A stretch of DNA of 39,837 bases. Origin: a virus. The stretch is from positions 1-39,837 of the IMG/VR virus record IMGVR_UViG_3300046460_000420; one strand, written 5' to 3'. Of the stretch, positions 31,442-38,628 are shown one piece after another. The notes under the pieces were generated by a model. It saw only the letters and a program-made list of their open reading frames with translations. It searched no databases and was not told the origin of the DNA. How positions within the stretch are numbered: position 1 is the stretch's first letter; each line of letters opens with the position of its first letter. The translations under genes were made by a program, and so were the position numbers.

Positions 31442-31487
31442 TGGCTTTCGCCCCTTTCGTGGAAATTTGGCTAGGTCCGTCCGACGC

Positions 31488-31910
31488 TTAGGGCGCGGGG
31501 AACGTGGCGGCGGTCGGCCGACGGATGACGATTTGCGTCGGCGACGGGGCGCCTTCGAACGCCAGGCGCTTCTTGGTCGGCGTGTCGTAGGACGCCGGCC
31601 ACTTGATGCGGTCGGGATTGAAGACGCCGGCACGGAACACGCCCGACCGCGCGGTCGAGTTGGCCCCGGTCACGATGTCGACCGTGGTGATGCCGGCGGC
31701 CGGCGCACCGGCAGCGGCGACGTTCCAACGACCGGAGGTCGCGACCACGGGCGTCAGAGCGGGAATGTTGACGTTGTCGGCGAACCACTCGTCGGTCGTG
31801 ATCTGCCCGGGGCGATCGCCGGTGATCAGCGGATCGGTCTGGGTGATGGTGTCGGTCCACGAACCGGCGATGCCGGCAGTCGTGTCGCCGTTCGGGATGT
31901 CGATGGCCAT
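31488..31910 (-). CDS. Head decoration protein (lambda gpD-like, 140 aa)
   Basis: 140 residues, between protease/scaffold and capsid as in lambda. The segment FRAGVFNPDRIKWP and the Gly/Ala/Pro-rich beta composition are typical of gpD-like trimers that clamp the expanded shell. Confidence 0.82.
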   Translation of the reverse strand: MAIDIPNGDTTAGIAGSWTDTITQTDPLITGDRPGQITTDEWFADNVNIPALTPVVATSGRWNVAAAGAPAAGITTVDIVTGANSTARSGVFRAGVFNPDRIKWPASYDTPTKKRLAFEGAPSPTQIVIRRPTAATFPAP

Positions 31911-31951
31911 TTTGCGGGCTCCCTTTCGGAGGTTGGCGCGGGTTGTTGGAG

Positions 31952-32392
31952 TTAGGCGGCCTTCGCCGGCTTGCGACCGATGCTGGCCAGGATGCTGGTG
32001 GCCGCGGCGTCATCGTCGCTCACCGACGCGTCGTCACCGCCGCCGTCGGCGCCGAGGTCCGGGTTGCCGGTGTTCTGCATGGCGGCGGCGAAACCGTTGT
32101 CGCCCGTAGCGGCAGCAGCGGCGGGCGCGGCCGGGGCAGCGACAGCGGCGGCGGCCGGCAGAGCGGCCAGCAGGCCCTTGGCCTGGTCGGAGCTCAGGTC
32201 GGTCGTCAGGGCCATGACCAGCGCGGCCGGCTGGCGATCCTTGGCCTCATCCAGACCGACGATGGCGCTGATGCGAGTACGTTCGGCTTGGACGCCTTCG
32301 GCCTTGCCAGCGGTGACGCCTTCAGCGCGAGCGGCGGTGACAGCGGCGTCGTGGGTGGCTTGATCGACACCCGTGGTGGTGGTTGCGGACAT
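31952..32392 (-). CDS. Nested scaffold protein from an internal start (Nu3-like, 146 aa)
   Basis: Inside the protease gene, an in-frame ATG at 32392 (Met294, MSATTTTG) follows a perfect AGGAGG (32403-32398) with 5 nt spacing. It would give the C-terminal 146 residues alone: helical, Ala/Glu-rich, then an acidic tail and a basic end (RKPAKAA). Lambda makes its scaffold Nu3 from the end of gene C in the same way. A GTG directly before the ATG is an alternative start. Confidence 0.75.
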   Translation of the reverse strand: MSATTTTGVDQATHDAAVTAARAEGVTAGKAEGVQAERTRISAIVGLDEAKDRQPAALVMALTTDLSSDQAKGLLAALPAAAAVAAPAAPAAAAATGDNGFAAAMQNTGNPDLGADGGGDDASVSDDDAAATSILASIGRKPAKAA

Positions 32393-33271
32393 CACGTCCT
32401 CCTCTTCATTGTCGTTGGAAAGTTCGACCGCGAATGCAGCCAGGGCGTCGTCGAACGCGCCGATGGAGTCGGCGAACCCGTTCGCAACAGCTTCGGGAGC
32501 GGTGAACGTCATCGCCTCGGTGGCCCGAACGGCGTCTTCGTCCATCCCCCGGTTCCGGGCCACGGTGGCCACGAAAATCGAGTAGGGGTGCTCCATCTTC
32601 TCTTCGAAGCGCTTCAGCACGGCCTTGGACAGCGGCTCGTAGGAGTTGCCGTCGACCTTGTGCGCACCCTTCTTGATCCAGGTGATCTTGACCCCTTGGT
32701 TGTCCATCGCCTGGCTGACATCGACGTGCATCGACACGACGCCGACCGAACCCACACCGCCGGTGCGCGCAACGGTCACGGTGCCAACGGTGATGATGGA
32801 GAAGCCGGCCGAATAGGCGCTCTCGTTGGCATAGCCACGAACCGGCTTGACGTCCTTGAGGGCCCACATCTTGTCGACGAGGTCGAAGTTGCCCGCGACC
32901 ATGCCGCCGGGGGTGTCGCATACCAAGGCGATGCCCTTGACGGCCGCGTCGTTCATGCCGCGCAGGTAGGCCTGCCAGATGTACTCGTAGCCGGTGGCCC
33001 AGCCGCCCATGGCGTAGGGGAAGTTGTTGAGTAGGACGCCCTTGACCGGGATTTGCAGAATACCGTCACGGACGACATACGGCCGATAGTGGACGGTCCA
33101 GCTGTCGGTCGACCAGAAGTCGTCATTGCTGGCCATCGTCTCCGACAGCGCCTTCATGGCGTCCGGCTGGGCCATGAGCCCGGCGATGCAGCCTTCGAAG
33201 CGATCCTGCATTTCGGGCGCGACCAGGGCGGGCACGCCAGCGAAGCGCTTGAGCAGCGGGGAGCTATGCAT
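31952..33271 (-). CDS. S49-family head maturation protease fused to scaffold (439 aa)
   Basis: Residues about 60-265 are a ClpP/SppA-fold S49 peptidase. The nucleophile is Ser154 in AYSAGF, and Lys205 in AHKVDGN is the likely base. CDTPGGMVAG (118-127) is the usual oxyanion-region strand. The last 145 residues are Ala-rich, helical and acidic, as in a scaffold. As in lambda gpC/Nu3, the protease would process the portal-containing prohead. The N-terminal 8 nt overlap the portal gene. Confidence 0.88.
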   Translation of the reverse strand: MHSSPLLKRFAGVPALVAPEMQDRFEGCIAGLMAQPDAMKALSETMASNDDFWSTDSWTVHYRPYVVRDGILQIPVKGVLLNNFPYAMGGWATGYEYIWQAYLRGMNDAAVKGIALVCDTPGGMVAGNFDLVDKMWALKDVKPVRGYANESAYSAGFSIITVGTVTVARTGGVGSVGVVSMHVDVSQAMDNQGVKITWIKKGAHKVDGNSYEPLSKAVLKRFEEKMEHPYSIFVATVARNRGMDEDAVRATEAMTFTAPEAVANGFADSIGAFDDALAAFAVELSNDNEEEDVMSATTTTGVDQATHDAAVTAARAEGVTAGKAEGVQAERTRISAIVGLDEAKDRQPAALVMALTTDLSSDQAKGLLAALPAAAAVAAPAAPAAAAATGDNGFAAAMQNTGNPDLGADGGGDDASVSDDDAAATSILASIGRKPAKAA

Positions 33272-34994
33272 CTTCTTTTTCCCCGTCGGTCTTTTCGTCG
33301 TCGAGGGCGGGGCCGCCGTTGTGGCCCATCTGGCCCTTGGCCTTGGGCTCGACCCAAAGGCCGGCGGCGACCAGCATCCGCTTCTCGCGGGCGCGCTGGC
33401 GGATGATCTTGCGGAAGTCGAGGCCCAAGCGGGCGCTCTCGATCTCGATCGTCGAGATGCCGGCCTCGATGCGAAGGATCGCGGCCTCGGTCTCTTTCTT
33501 CTCGTCGATCTGGCCGCGGCTCGCGCCGATCCAGTCGCACGCCGTCAGCGCCTCGAACATCATGTTCAGGACGCCATTGGAGTAAAGCATCCCGGCCTTG
33601 TTGGCGGGGAAGGACTTCAGTTGGTCGGTGTTGATCGCCTCTTCCAACCAGCAGCGATAAATGTGCGTCGCCAGGCGGTCGGCGACGGCCTTCTTGCGCG
33701 ACTGCATGAACTTCCAAGTCTCAGTCATCGCCGCGCGCGCCGAGCTGTAGTTCGTGTTCGTGTAGTCGCGGCTCAGCTGCTCGTAGGAGACGCCCAGGGC
33801 GCCGGCGATGTAGCGCAGCAGTGACTGTTCGAACTCGCTGCCGAGGTCGCCGCCCTGACCGGCTTGGTTCAGGTTCAGCTTCGACCCGGGCGGCAGATGC
33901 GGGATGCGCACGCCGTCTAGGTGCAGGTTCTTCGACTTGCTGGTGTAGCCGGCGACCGTCTTCAGATACGACCGCATGTAGTTTTCGATCGCGTCGGTGA
34001 AGCCCTCTTCGCCGCCGCCCGTCGCGCCGAGGCGTTGGAAAATTTCCTCGGTCGGCAGATCGGACTCGATGGTCGCGGCGTAGGTCGCGTTCGTGACGGC
34101 CTTTTGCAGCGCGATGTCGCGGAAGCGCTTGGTGACCCGGCACTCCTTCAGCGCCGTGACCATCTCCGAGATGCCGCGCGTTTGGTCGGGGCGGAACTGC
34201 TCGATGATGTGAATGAACTGCATCCGGCCCCAGGGCTTCGTCTTGGGGACGCGCTTCCACTGGTAGGCTTCGCTGTTCAGCCAGTCGTTCGGATGGGCCT
34301 TGCGGACGTGGTAGGCAATGGGCGCGCCGAACAGATCCTGCTCGACGCCACCGCGCATTCCGGGGCGCTCCATCTCACCAAGCGGGTTGGACAGACGATC
34401 CGGGTCGATCATCTGGAAGGCGGTGTTGAACGGCCGGGCCTGGCCCTTGAGCCATTCGACCGACGTCGCGACCTCGCCGCCCTGGACGTAGACCCCCAGG
34501 GCCAGGCGGATGAAACCCGTCAGGGTGTTCATCGACGAGGCGTCCATCCAGTTGTTCGGGCTCTCGGCCCACAGGGTGAACTTAGCCTCGACTTCCTTCT
34601 GGAAGGCCTCTTCCCACGCCTCGGTGAAGCCCAGGATGTCGGTCTCGGGCTTCGCGTTCAGCGTGAACTGCGAGCCGACGATGTTGTCTTTGTGCAGCGT
34701 CGCGCCGCCGGCCACATAGCTGTCGTTGCGCAGGGTGTCGCGCACGCGGCCGTCGATGACCTGCTTCTCGGGAATGATGTCCTGGTCGACCGTCTGGATC
34801 GGCGAGTCCCAGGTGGCCATCATCCGGTCGACCGACGACGAGCCGTCGTAGGCCGCGCCGCCCATCACCCGCACGCCCAGGTCGCCGGACATGCTGTCGC
34901 CGCCCCCGCCCGCTGGGACCACGGCGGACGGGGACGACGCTGCGAGCGGGGTTGCCCCCGCCAGCAGGGCTTCGATGTCTGGAGCGAAGCTCAA
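33264..34994 (-). CDS. Portal protein (lambda gpB-like, 576 aa)
   Basis: 576 residues, typical for lambda-type portals. Recognisable parts are VQGGEVATSVEW, the FNTAFQMIDPDRLSNP segment, the RPDQTRGISEM loop, and ALGVSYEQLSRDY followed by NYSSARAAM. It forms the dodecameric gate for DNA packaging and exit. The C-terminal end carries MGHNGGPALDD, a short motif also hinted at in the GapR-like protein, then a charged tail. Confidence 0.9.
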   Translation of the reverse strand: MSFAPDIEALLAGATPLAASSPSAVVPAGGGGDSMSGDLGVRVMGGAAYDGSSSVDRMMATWDSPIQTVDQDIIPEKQVIDGRVRDTLRNDSYVAGGATLHKDNIVGSQFTLNAKPETDILGFTEAWEEAFQKEVEAKFTLWAESPNNWMDASSMNTLTGFIRLALGVYVQGGEVATSVEWLKGQARPFNTAFQMIDPDRLSNPLGEMERPGMRGGVEQDLFGAPIAYHVRKAHPNDWLNSEAYQWKRVPKTKPWGRMQFIHIIEQFRPDQTRGISEMVTALKECRVTKRFRDIALQKAVTNATYAATIESDLPTEEIFQRLGATGGGEEGFTDAIENYMRSYLKTVAGYTSKSKNLHLDGVRIPHLPPGSKLNLNQAGQGGDLGSEFEQSLLRYIAGALGVSYEQLSRDYTNTNYSSARAAMTETWKFMQSRKKAVADRLATHIYRCWLEEAINTDQLKSFPANKAGMLYSNGVLNMMFEALTACDWIGASRGQIDEKKETEAAILRIEAGISTIEIESARLGLDFRKIIRQRAREKRMLVAAGLWVEPKAKGQMGHNGGPALDDEKTDGEKEDA

Positions 34995-35209
34995 CAGAAC
35001 ACCCGCATCGGGCCGACGTTGACCGTGCAGCCGGCGGCCGTCGCAATCTGGTTTTTCAGGCCTTGGATATAGAGGGCCAGAAGACCCGCATTGGCGACGG
35101 TGTACGACACCTTCTCGCCGTTCTGGTCGACGTACTCGCGCACCGACTTGCCCGTCATCAGCGCGTGATACGAGGCCTCGGCGTCAACAAGCATTTCGGC
35201 GAGGGTCAT
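34991..35209 (-). CDS. gpW-like head-tail joining protein (72 aa)
   Basis: The ATG at 35209 (MTLAEMLVDAE) is used; the longer frame from 35272 reads through operator site 13 and a dyad and is not credible. The pattern helix, HALMTGKSVREYVDQNGEKVSYT hairpin (given in parts: HALMTGKS, DQNGEKVSYT), helix is that of gpW, a small protein that plugs the portal before tail joining. It overlaps the portal gene by 4 nt. Confidence 0.82.
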   Translation of the reverse strand: MTLAEMLVDAEASYHALMTGKSVREYVDQNGEKVSYTVANAGLLALYIQGLKNQIATAAGCTVNVGPMRVFC

Positions 35210-35217
35210 GCGATCCA

Positions 35218-35247
35218 ATACCTGGGAGGTCGGCGTTACCCAGGTAT
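35218..35247. promoter_or_regulatory. Perfect 9-bp dyad before gpW
   Basis: ATACCTGGG (35218-35226) and CCCAGGTAT (35239-35247) form a perfect inverted repeat with a 12-nt spacer, between operator site 13 and the gpW start. It could be the binding site of a second regulator or an mRNA hairpin whose base is 8 nt from the start codon. Confidence 0.5.
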
Positions 35248-35248
35248 A

Positions 35249-35265
35249 TTCACTAAAACAGTGAA
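35249..35265 (-). promoter_or_regulatory. Dispersed operator, site 13
   Basis: Read in the gene direction: TTCACTG-TTT-TAGTGAA, with perfectly matching TTCACT/AGTGAA arms. It is the left member of a pair whose centres are 37 bp apart, between terminase and gpW. Confidence 0.65.
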
Positions 35266-35285
35266 AGTGCAATAGTTAGTTGATT

Positions 35286-35302
35286 GTCAACATTTAGTTG
35301 AC
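35286..35302 (-). promoter_or_regulatory. Dispersed operator, site 14
   Basis: Read in the gene direction: GTCAACT-AAA-TGTTGAC; the perfect arms extend to TGTCAAC/GTTGACA (35285-35303). It begins 4 nt after the terminase large-subunit stop. This is the only place with two sites in tandem. Confidence 0.68.
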
Positions 35303-35305
35303 AGT

Positions 35306-37441
35306 CTAGCCAAGTTGATCGGCAAGATCTTCCATCGACACATCCGAGCGCTTTTTCTCGGCGAAGCGCGGCTCGGCCCCAGCCTGGCTGACCAAGTCAT
35401 TGAGGTCCCACACCGCCGCCCAGCTGGGAGGCTTAGCCCAGTCGATGCTTTCGATCCGAATTGTCGGCGTCAGGCAGATGCCTTCGGCGTAATAGAGCAG
35501 GTCCCAGGCCTCGTTCTTCCGGCCCTTCTTGGGATCGTCCCAGCCATTGGGTCCGCGTACTTCAGCGGTCAGCTGAGAATAGAACCAATCGGGCGCCCAT
35601 GTCGGATAGCGAACCATGCCGCCGCCGGCCTCGAAGCGTCCGAGCTTGTTGAATGCCTGGTCCTTCAAGATGTCCGAGTTTAGCAGCCAGACGGGTTCAT
35701 CGCCGCGCGCGGCCGTGAAGCGGTCTTTCCGCTCGGCGTCAGGGAAGGAGTGCCGCACGCGCGGCGCCGACTTGCTCGACGCGCCCTTGACCAGGATGAA
35801 GCGCTTCTGGTGCCCAGGTGTCCAGTTGGCGTATTCGAGGGTGCCCTTGGGCGGCCCCTCCCCGAGATAGCGCCAGAACGCATAGGCGTTCGTCGTCACG
35901 CCGGCCTTGCCGCCGGAGTCCGACGACGTCAGCTTGATCTGCATCCGGCGTCCGGAGCCGTCTGCCAGCGGATAGGTCTTCTCGATCACCTGGGGAATCA
36001 GCAGATGCCAGTCCTCGGGATAGGCGGCCGGGTCGATCAAGTGATAGTCGCCGCGCTTGTCGGTTTGATCGATCCGATCTGACTTGCGGATCTTGAACAT
36101 ATCGATGACCGTGGTGTCGTTGCCCGGGCCGTGGCCATGCACCTGTACGACAAACGCGGGCTTGGCGCCGGCCTGGACGTCGACCGAGGCCGTGAGGAAC
36201 CGAACCCAGTCGGGCACGGTCGGCTCAGCCATCGTCGAACCCCAGTCCTCGGCCCGCTCCTTCAGCTGCTCGGGGAGACGGCTGGCCTTTAGGGCCTTGG
36301 GCACATACGGGTCGCCTTGGTCGGCGTTGACCGTCTTCTTCAGGGGGCTCTCGTCGCCTGTCGACGCGTAGGCCTTCTCGGCGTTGAGGTGATTCAGGAC
36401 GATGTCCGACCAGTCCTGCCAGTAGGCGGCTGGGCCCTTCATCCAGAACGAAGCGATCTTGGACCGGAGCGGTTTCATGCCGTTACGCGCGACAATGCCG
36501 CTTTCGGGCATCCAAATCATGCCCTCGCGCACCCACCGGCCGCCATTGTTCAGTTCGTCCTTCATGGACGCTTCGATCACGCAGCCGTTGTTCGGGCAAA
36601 CCATGACGACGGCCTCGGCCGACTCCATGAAGTCCGAGCTCTCGGGGAAGCTCAGCGTTTGGAAGGTCGGCTCGAAGGCCTCCTTGCAGTCCGGACATTG
36701 CCAGTTCAGGCGCCGGCGATCGCCGCGGTTATAGAGCTCGAGGATGCCCTTGGCCGGCGGCGCCTCATGCGGGCGTTCCGGGCTGGGCCGCCAGTTGGGG
36801 TCGGTAACCTCCTTGCCGGGGGACGACTCGGCCACGGTCATGGCGAAGCGCTTGAAGGTGGTGCCGCGCTTCGCGGTCAAGTCGAAGGCGTTGCCCTCGC
36901 CCTCGATGTCGTCGGCGATGCCGTCATAGTCGGGGATCCAGTGCCGCTGCACGGTCTTGCCGCGCAGGTTAGACACCGTCGGCCAGGTGACCTGCAGGCG
37001 CATCCCGGACAGGAAGCGCTTGTCGTACACGTTGTCGTTCTGGCGGCCTGGGACCAAGCGGTTCCGCACCTCGTCGCTGGCGTTGAGCATCCGCGTCAGG
37101 TCAGCCAGCGACCAATCCCGGCCGGTCGACTGGGTGTTGTGGACCAGCAGCATGTCCGATGGATCGCAGACCACGCTGTAGGCGAGCCAGTTGAGGAACG
37201 CCGCCGACTTACCGGTCCGGGCCGGGCCGACGAACACCATGCCCGTATGCTCAAGGCTGGTGAGCGTCTCCATCGGCTCGATCAAGTAGGGGGTCTTCGT
37301 CGGGTCCCATGGCCCCGAGTGCGAGCCGGGCGACCTGACGATGTGATATTTGTGGCCGGCCTGCGGGACTGTCAGGCGCTCGGGCGGGCGCACGGCCTGC
37401 GCGCTCGCAACGATCATGTCCTGGATCGTGTGGAACGTCAT
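35306..37441 (-). CDS. Terminase large subunit (GpA family, 711 aa)
   Basis: 711 residues, the usual length of lambda gpA-type terminases. The ATPase half has a Walker A-like loop GPARTGKS (72-79), followed by the expected strand-helix order. A zinc ribbon (CPDC, then CPNNGC) lies near residues 250-290. The C-terminal nuclease half has conserved-looking acidic positions (SVDVQAG, SSDSGGKAG, NEAWDLLYY). It cuts concatemers at cos sites and drives DNA into the head. It overlaps the small subunit by 4 nt. Confidence 0.93.
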   Translation of the reverse strand: MTFHTIQDMIVASAQAVRPPERLTVPQAGHKYHIVRSPGSHSGPWDPTKTPYLIEPMETLTSLEHTGMVFVGPARTGKSAAFLNWLAYSVVCDPSDMLLVHNTQSTGRDWSLADLTRMLNASDEVRNRLVPGRQNDNVYDKRFLSGMRLQVTWPTVSNLRGKTVQRHWIPDYDGIADDIEGEGNAFDLTAKRGTTFKRFAMTVAESSPGKEVTDPNWRPSPERPHEAPPAKGILELYNRGDRRRLNWQCPDCKEAFEPTFQTLSFPESSDFMESAEAVVMVCPNNGCVIEASMKDELNNGGRWVREGMIWMPESGIVARNGMKPLRSKIASFWMKGPAAYWQDWSDIVLNHLNAEKAYASTGDESPLKKTVNADQGDPYVPKALKASRLPEQLKERAEDWGSTMAEPTVPDWVRFLTASVDVQAGAKPAFVVQVHGHGPGNDTTVIDMFKIRKSDRIDQTDKRGDYHLIDPAAYPEDWHLLIPQVIEKTYPLADGSGRRMQIKLTSSDSGGKAGVTTNAYAFWRYLGEGPPKGTLEYANWTPGHQKRFILVKGASSKSAPRVRHSFPDAERKDRFTAARGDEPVWLLNSDILKDQAFNKLGRFEAGGGMVRYPTWAPDWFYSQLTAEVRGPNGWDDPKKGRKNEAWDLLYYAEGICLTPTIRIESIDWAKPPSWAAVWDLNDLVSQAGAEPRFAEKKRSDVSMEDLADQLG

Positions 37442-38244
37442 TCGAGGAGGCTGCCGATCTCGTAATCGACCTCCTCGGGCTCGGCGATAGGATCGACGGC
37501 CTTGCTGCGGGTCTGCTTCGCGGCCGGCATGGCGATCAGCCGCTCATGGATGTCGGTCTGCAAGGCTGAGACGTTGCCCATCAGCGCGGCATACTGCTCG
37601 GTCGACATGGCCGCCTTGCCAGGCAGGTTCTCAATCCACAGCTGGGTGGCTTCCTTCAGGTTGATGAAGAGGTCACCGAAGACCTGCAACACATCCTCAG
37701 TGGCCCAGGCGTCGGCGGCTTCGAGCTCGTACTTGAGCCGGATGCGCTTGGCCTCCCAGTAGGTCTTGTTGATGTGGTTGGGCAGCTTGGCTGGGTCTAG
37801 CGACTTGATGTACTCGTCCATGTCCATTTTGGGCTTCACGAGAAAGCCGGACGCCTGAACGAAGTCGTAGACCGGCCGGCCGTTGCCGGCGTTGCCCAGC
37901 GACGGACAGCGCACCAGGCGCTTCTTCACGGTCTGGGGATCCATCCGGAAGACCTTGGCCAGCCAGTTGACCGTGACCGGCTGGAGGAAGTCAGCCCAGT
38001 CCGGCGCCGTGCCCTGCCCGGCCGCCGCGCGCGAGATGTCCTTCTGCGTTAGCTTGGCCTTCGCGGCCTGCAGCTGTTCCTCGACCTCCTCGTTGGTCGG
38101 CCGGCCCACGCGTTCCCTCGGCGGCGCATACGAACTGCGCCCGCGCTTGGGTGCCTCAGGCGCCGGTTCGACGACGATCTGCTCGATTGGATTGGGATCC
38201 GGGTCCGGGGCCACGGCGGCGTCCAGTAGGTCGTCGATGTTCAT
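37438..38244 (-). CDS. Terminase small subunit (Nu1-like, 268 aa)
   Basis: A Pro/Glu-rich N-terminus, then a winged-helix DNA-binding segment (VNWLAKVFRMDPQTVKKRL, about 92-112), then a long helical part that would dimerise and bind the large subunit. The layout fits the DUF1441/Nu1 group. It recognises the cos region. It overlaps both the alpA-like gene and the large subunit by 4 nt, so all three are probably one transcript. Confidence 0.82.
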   Translation of the reverse strand: MNIDDLLDAAVAPDPDPNPIEQIVVEPAPEAPKRGRSSYAPPRERVGRPTNEEVEEQLQAAKAKLTQKDISRAAAGQGTAPDWADFLQPVTVNWLAKVFRMDPQTVKKRLVRCPSLGNAGNGRPVYDFVQASGFLVKPKMDMDEYIKSLDPAKLPNHINKTYWEAKRIRLKYELEAADAWATEDVLQVFGDLFINLKEATQLWIENLPGKAAMSTEQYAALMGNVSALQTDIHERLIAMPAAKQTRSKAVDPIAEPEEVDYEIGSLLE

Positions 38245-38462
38245 GCGAGCAGGTCACCGATCTGCGGGTCAATCTGATCCCAGAGCCAGCGGTCGACCAC
38301 GGCCTTCGGCCAGACCGAGGTGCGGTATCCGAGCTTCGCCGGCTTGGGGAAGGTGCCTTTCCTGATCCGCCGATAGAGCTCCGACTTCGAAAGCCCGGAC
38401 CGCTCGCGGACCTCAGGCAGGCGAAGGAAGCGTGTGTCGGCGGTTGCCCCCTGGCTGATCAT
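38241..38462 (-). CDS. AlpA-family regulator or excisionase (73 aa)
   Basis: The pattern RFLRLPEVRERSGLSKSELYRRI then GTFPKPAKLG and VWPKAVVDRWL is the AlpA winged-helix family (written here in pieces of the motif). AlpA proteins activate prophage genes or act as excisionases. Placed at the head of the late genes, translationally coupled to the terminase and near the integrase, it could do either. Operator site 15 lies 33 nt before its start, so it is probably under the same control as the other blocks. Confidence 0.85.
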   Translation of the reverse strand: MISQGATADTRFLRLPEVRERSGLSKSELYRRIRKGTFPKPAKLGYRTSVWPKAVVDRWLWDQIDPQIGDLLA

Positions 38463-38494
38463 TGGCGTCCTTCGGTTCGTGCTCCGGAAGCATA

Positions 38495-38511
38495 TTCACC
38501 TTTTTGTTGAC
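38495..38511 (-). promoter_or_regulatory. Dispersed operator, site 15 (start of late genes)
   Basis: Read in the gene direction: GTCAACA-AAA-AGGTGAA, 33 nt before the alpA-like start. TTGAGT just upstream and the TATGCT after it could be promoter parts. Its plus-strand reading is close to sites 2 and 3. Confidence 0.6.
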
Positions 38512-38593
38512 ACTCAAGGCAAGAGTTGAAATCTTGTCGTCGCCGCTCCTTGATCCCTCGCTGGGCGCGGCCGGCTGATCGTGACGCGATCGC

Positions 38594-38622
38594 GGCCCTG
38601 GCGCCTCAGCAACGCCAGGGCC
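38594..38622 (-). terminator. Integrase terminator hairpin
   Basis: GGCCCTGGCG (38594-38603) pairs perfectly with CGCCAGGGCC (38613-38622) over a 9-nt loop, beginning 6 nt after the integrase stop. The stem is very GC-rich but has no T-run. It would keep integrase transcription out of the late genes. Confidence 0.6.
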
Positions 38623-38628
38623 CAAGCA

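Noticed and set aside
34991-35272. gpW with upstream start at 35272
   Set aside because: It would put operator site 13 and the dyad inside the coding region; the family pattern begins at 35209.
275-38511. Dispersed repeats as LexA (SOS) boxes
   Set aside because: The alphaproteobacterial LexA box is a GTTC-N7-GTTC direct repeat; these sites are inverted repeats of TTCAAC.
275-38511. Dispersed repeats as RNA hairpins only
   Set aside because: Arms often change on one side without compensation (for example sites 1, 11 and 15), so base pairing is not preserved; DNA half-sites explain the pattern better. Not fully excluded for site 12.
38463-38628. attP core next to alpA and integrase
   Set aside because: No tRNA-like sequence or long direct repeat is visible; for a P4-type integrase read leftward, the core is expected beyond 39837.
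37438-38628. cos site near the terminase small subunit
   Set aside because: A cos-type phage is likely from the terminase family, but no nicking dyad with flanking binding repeats could be identified by eye.
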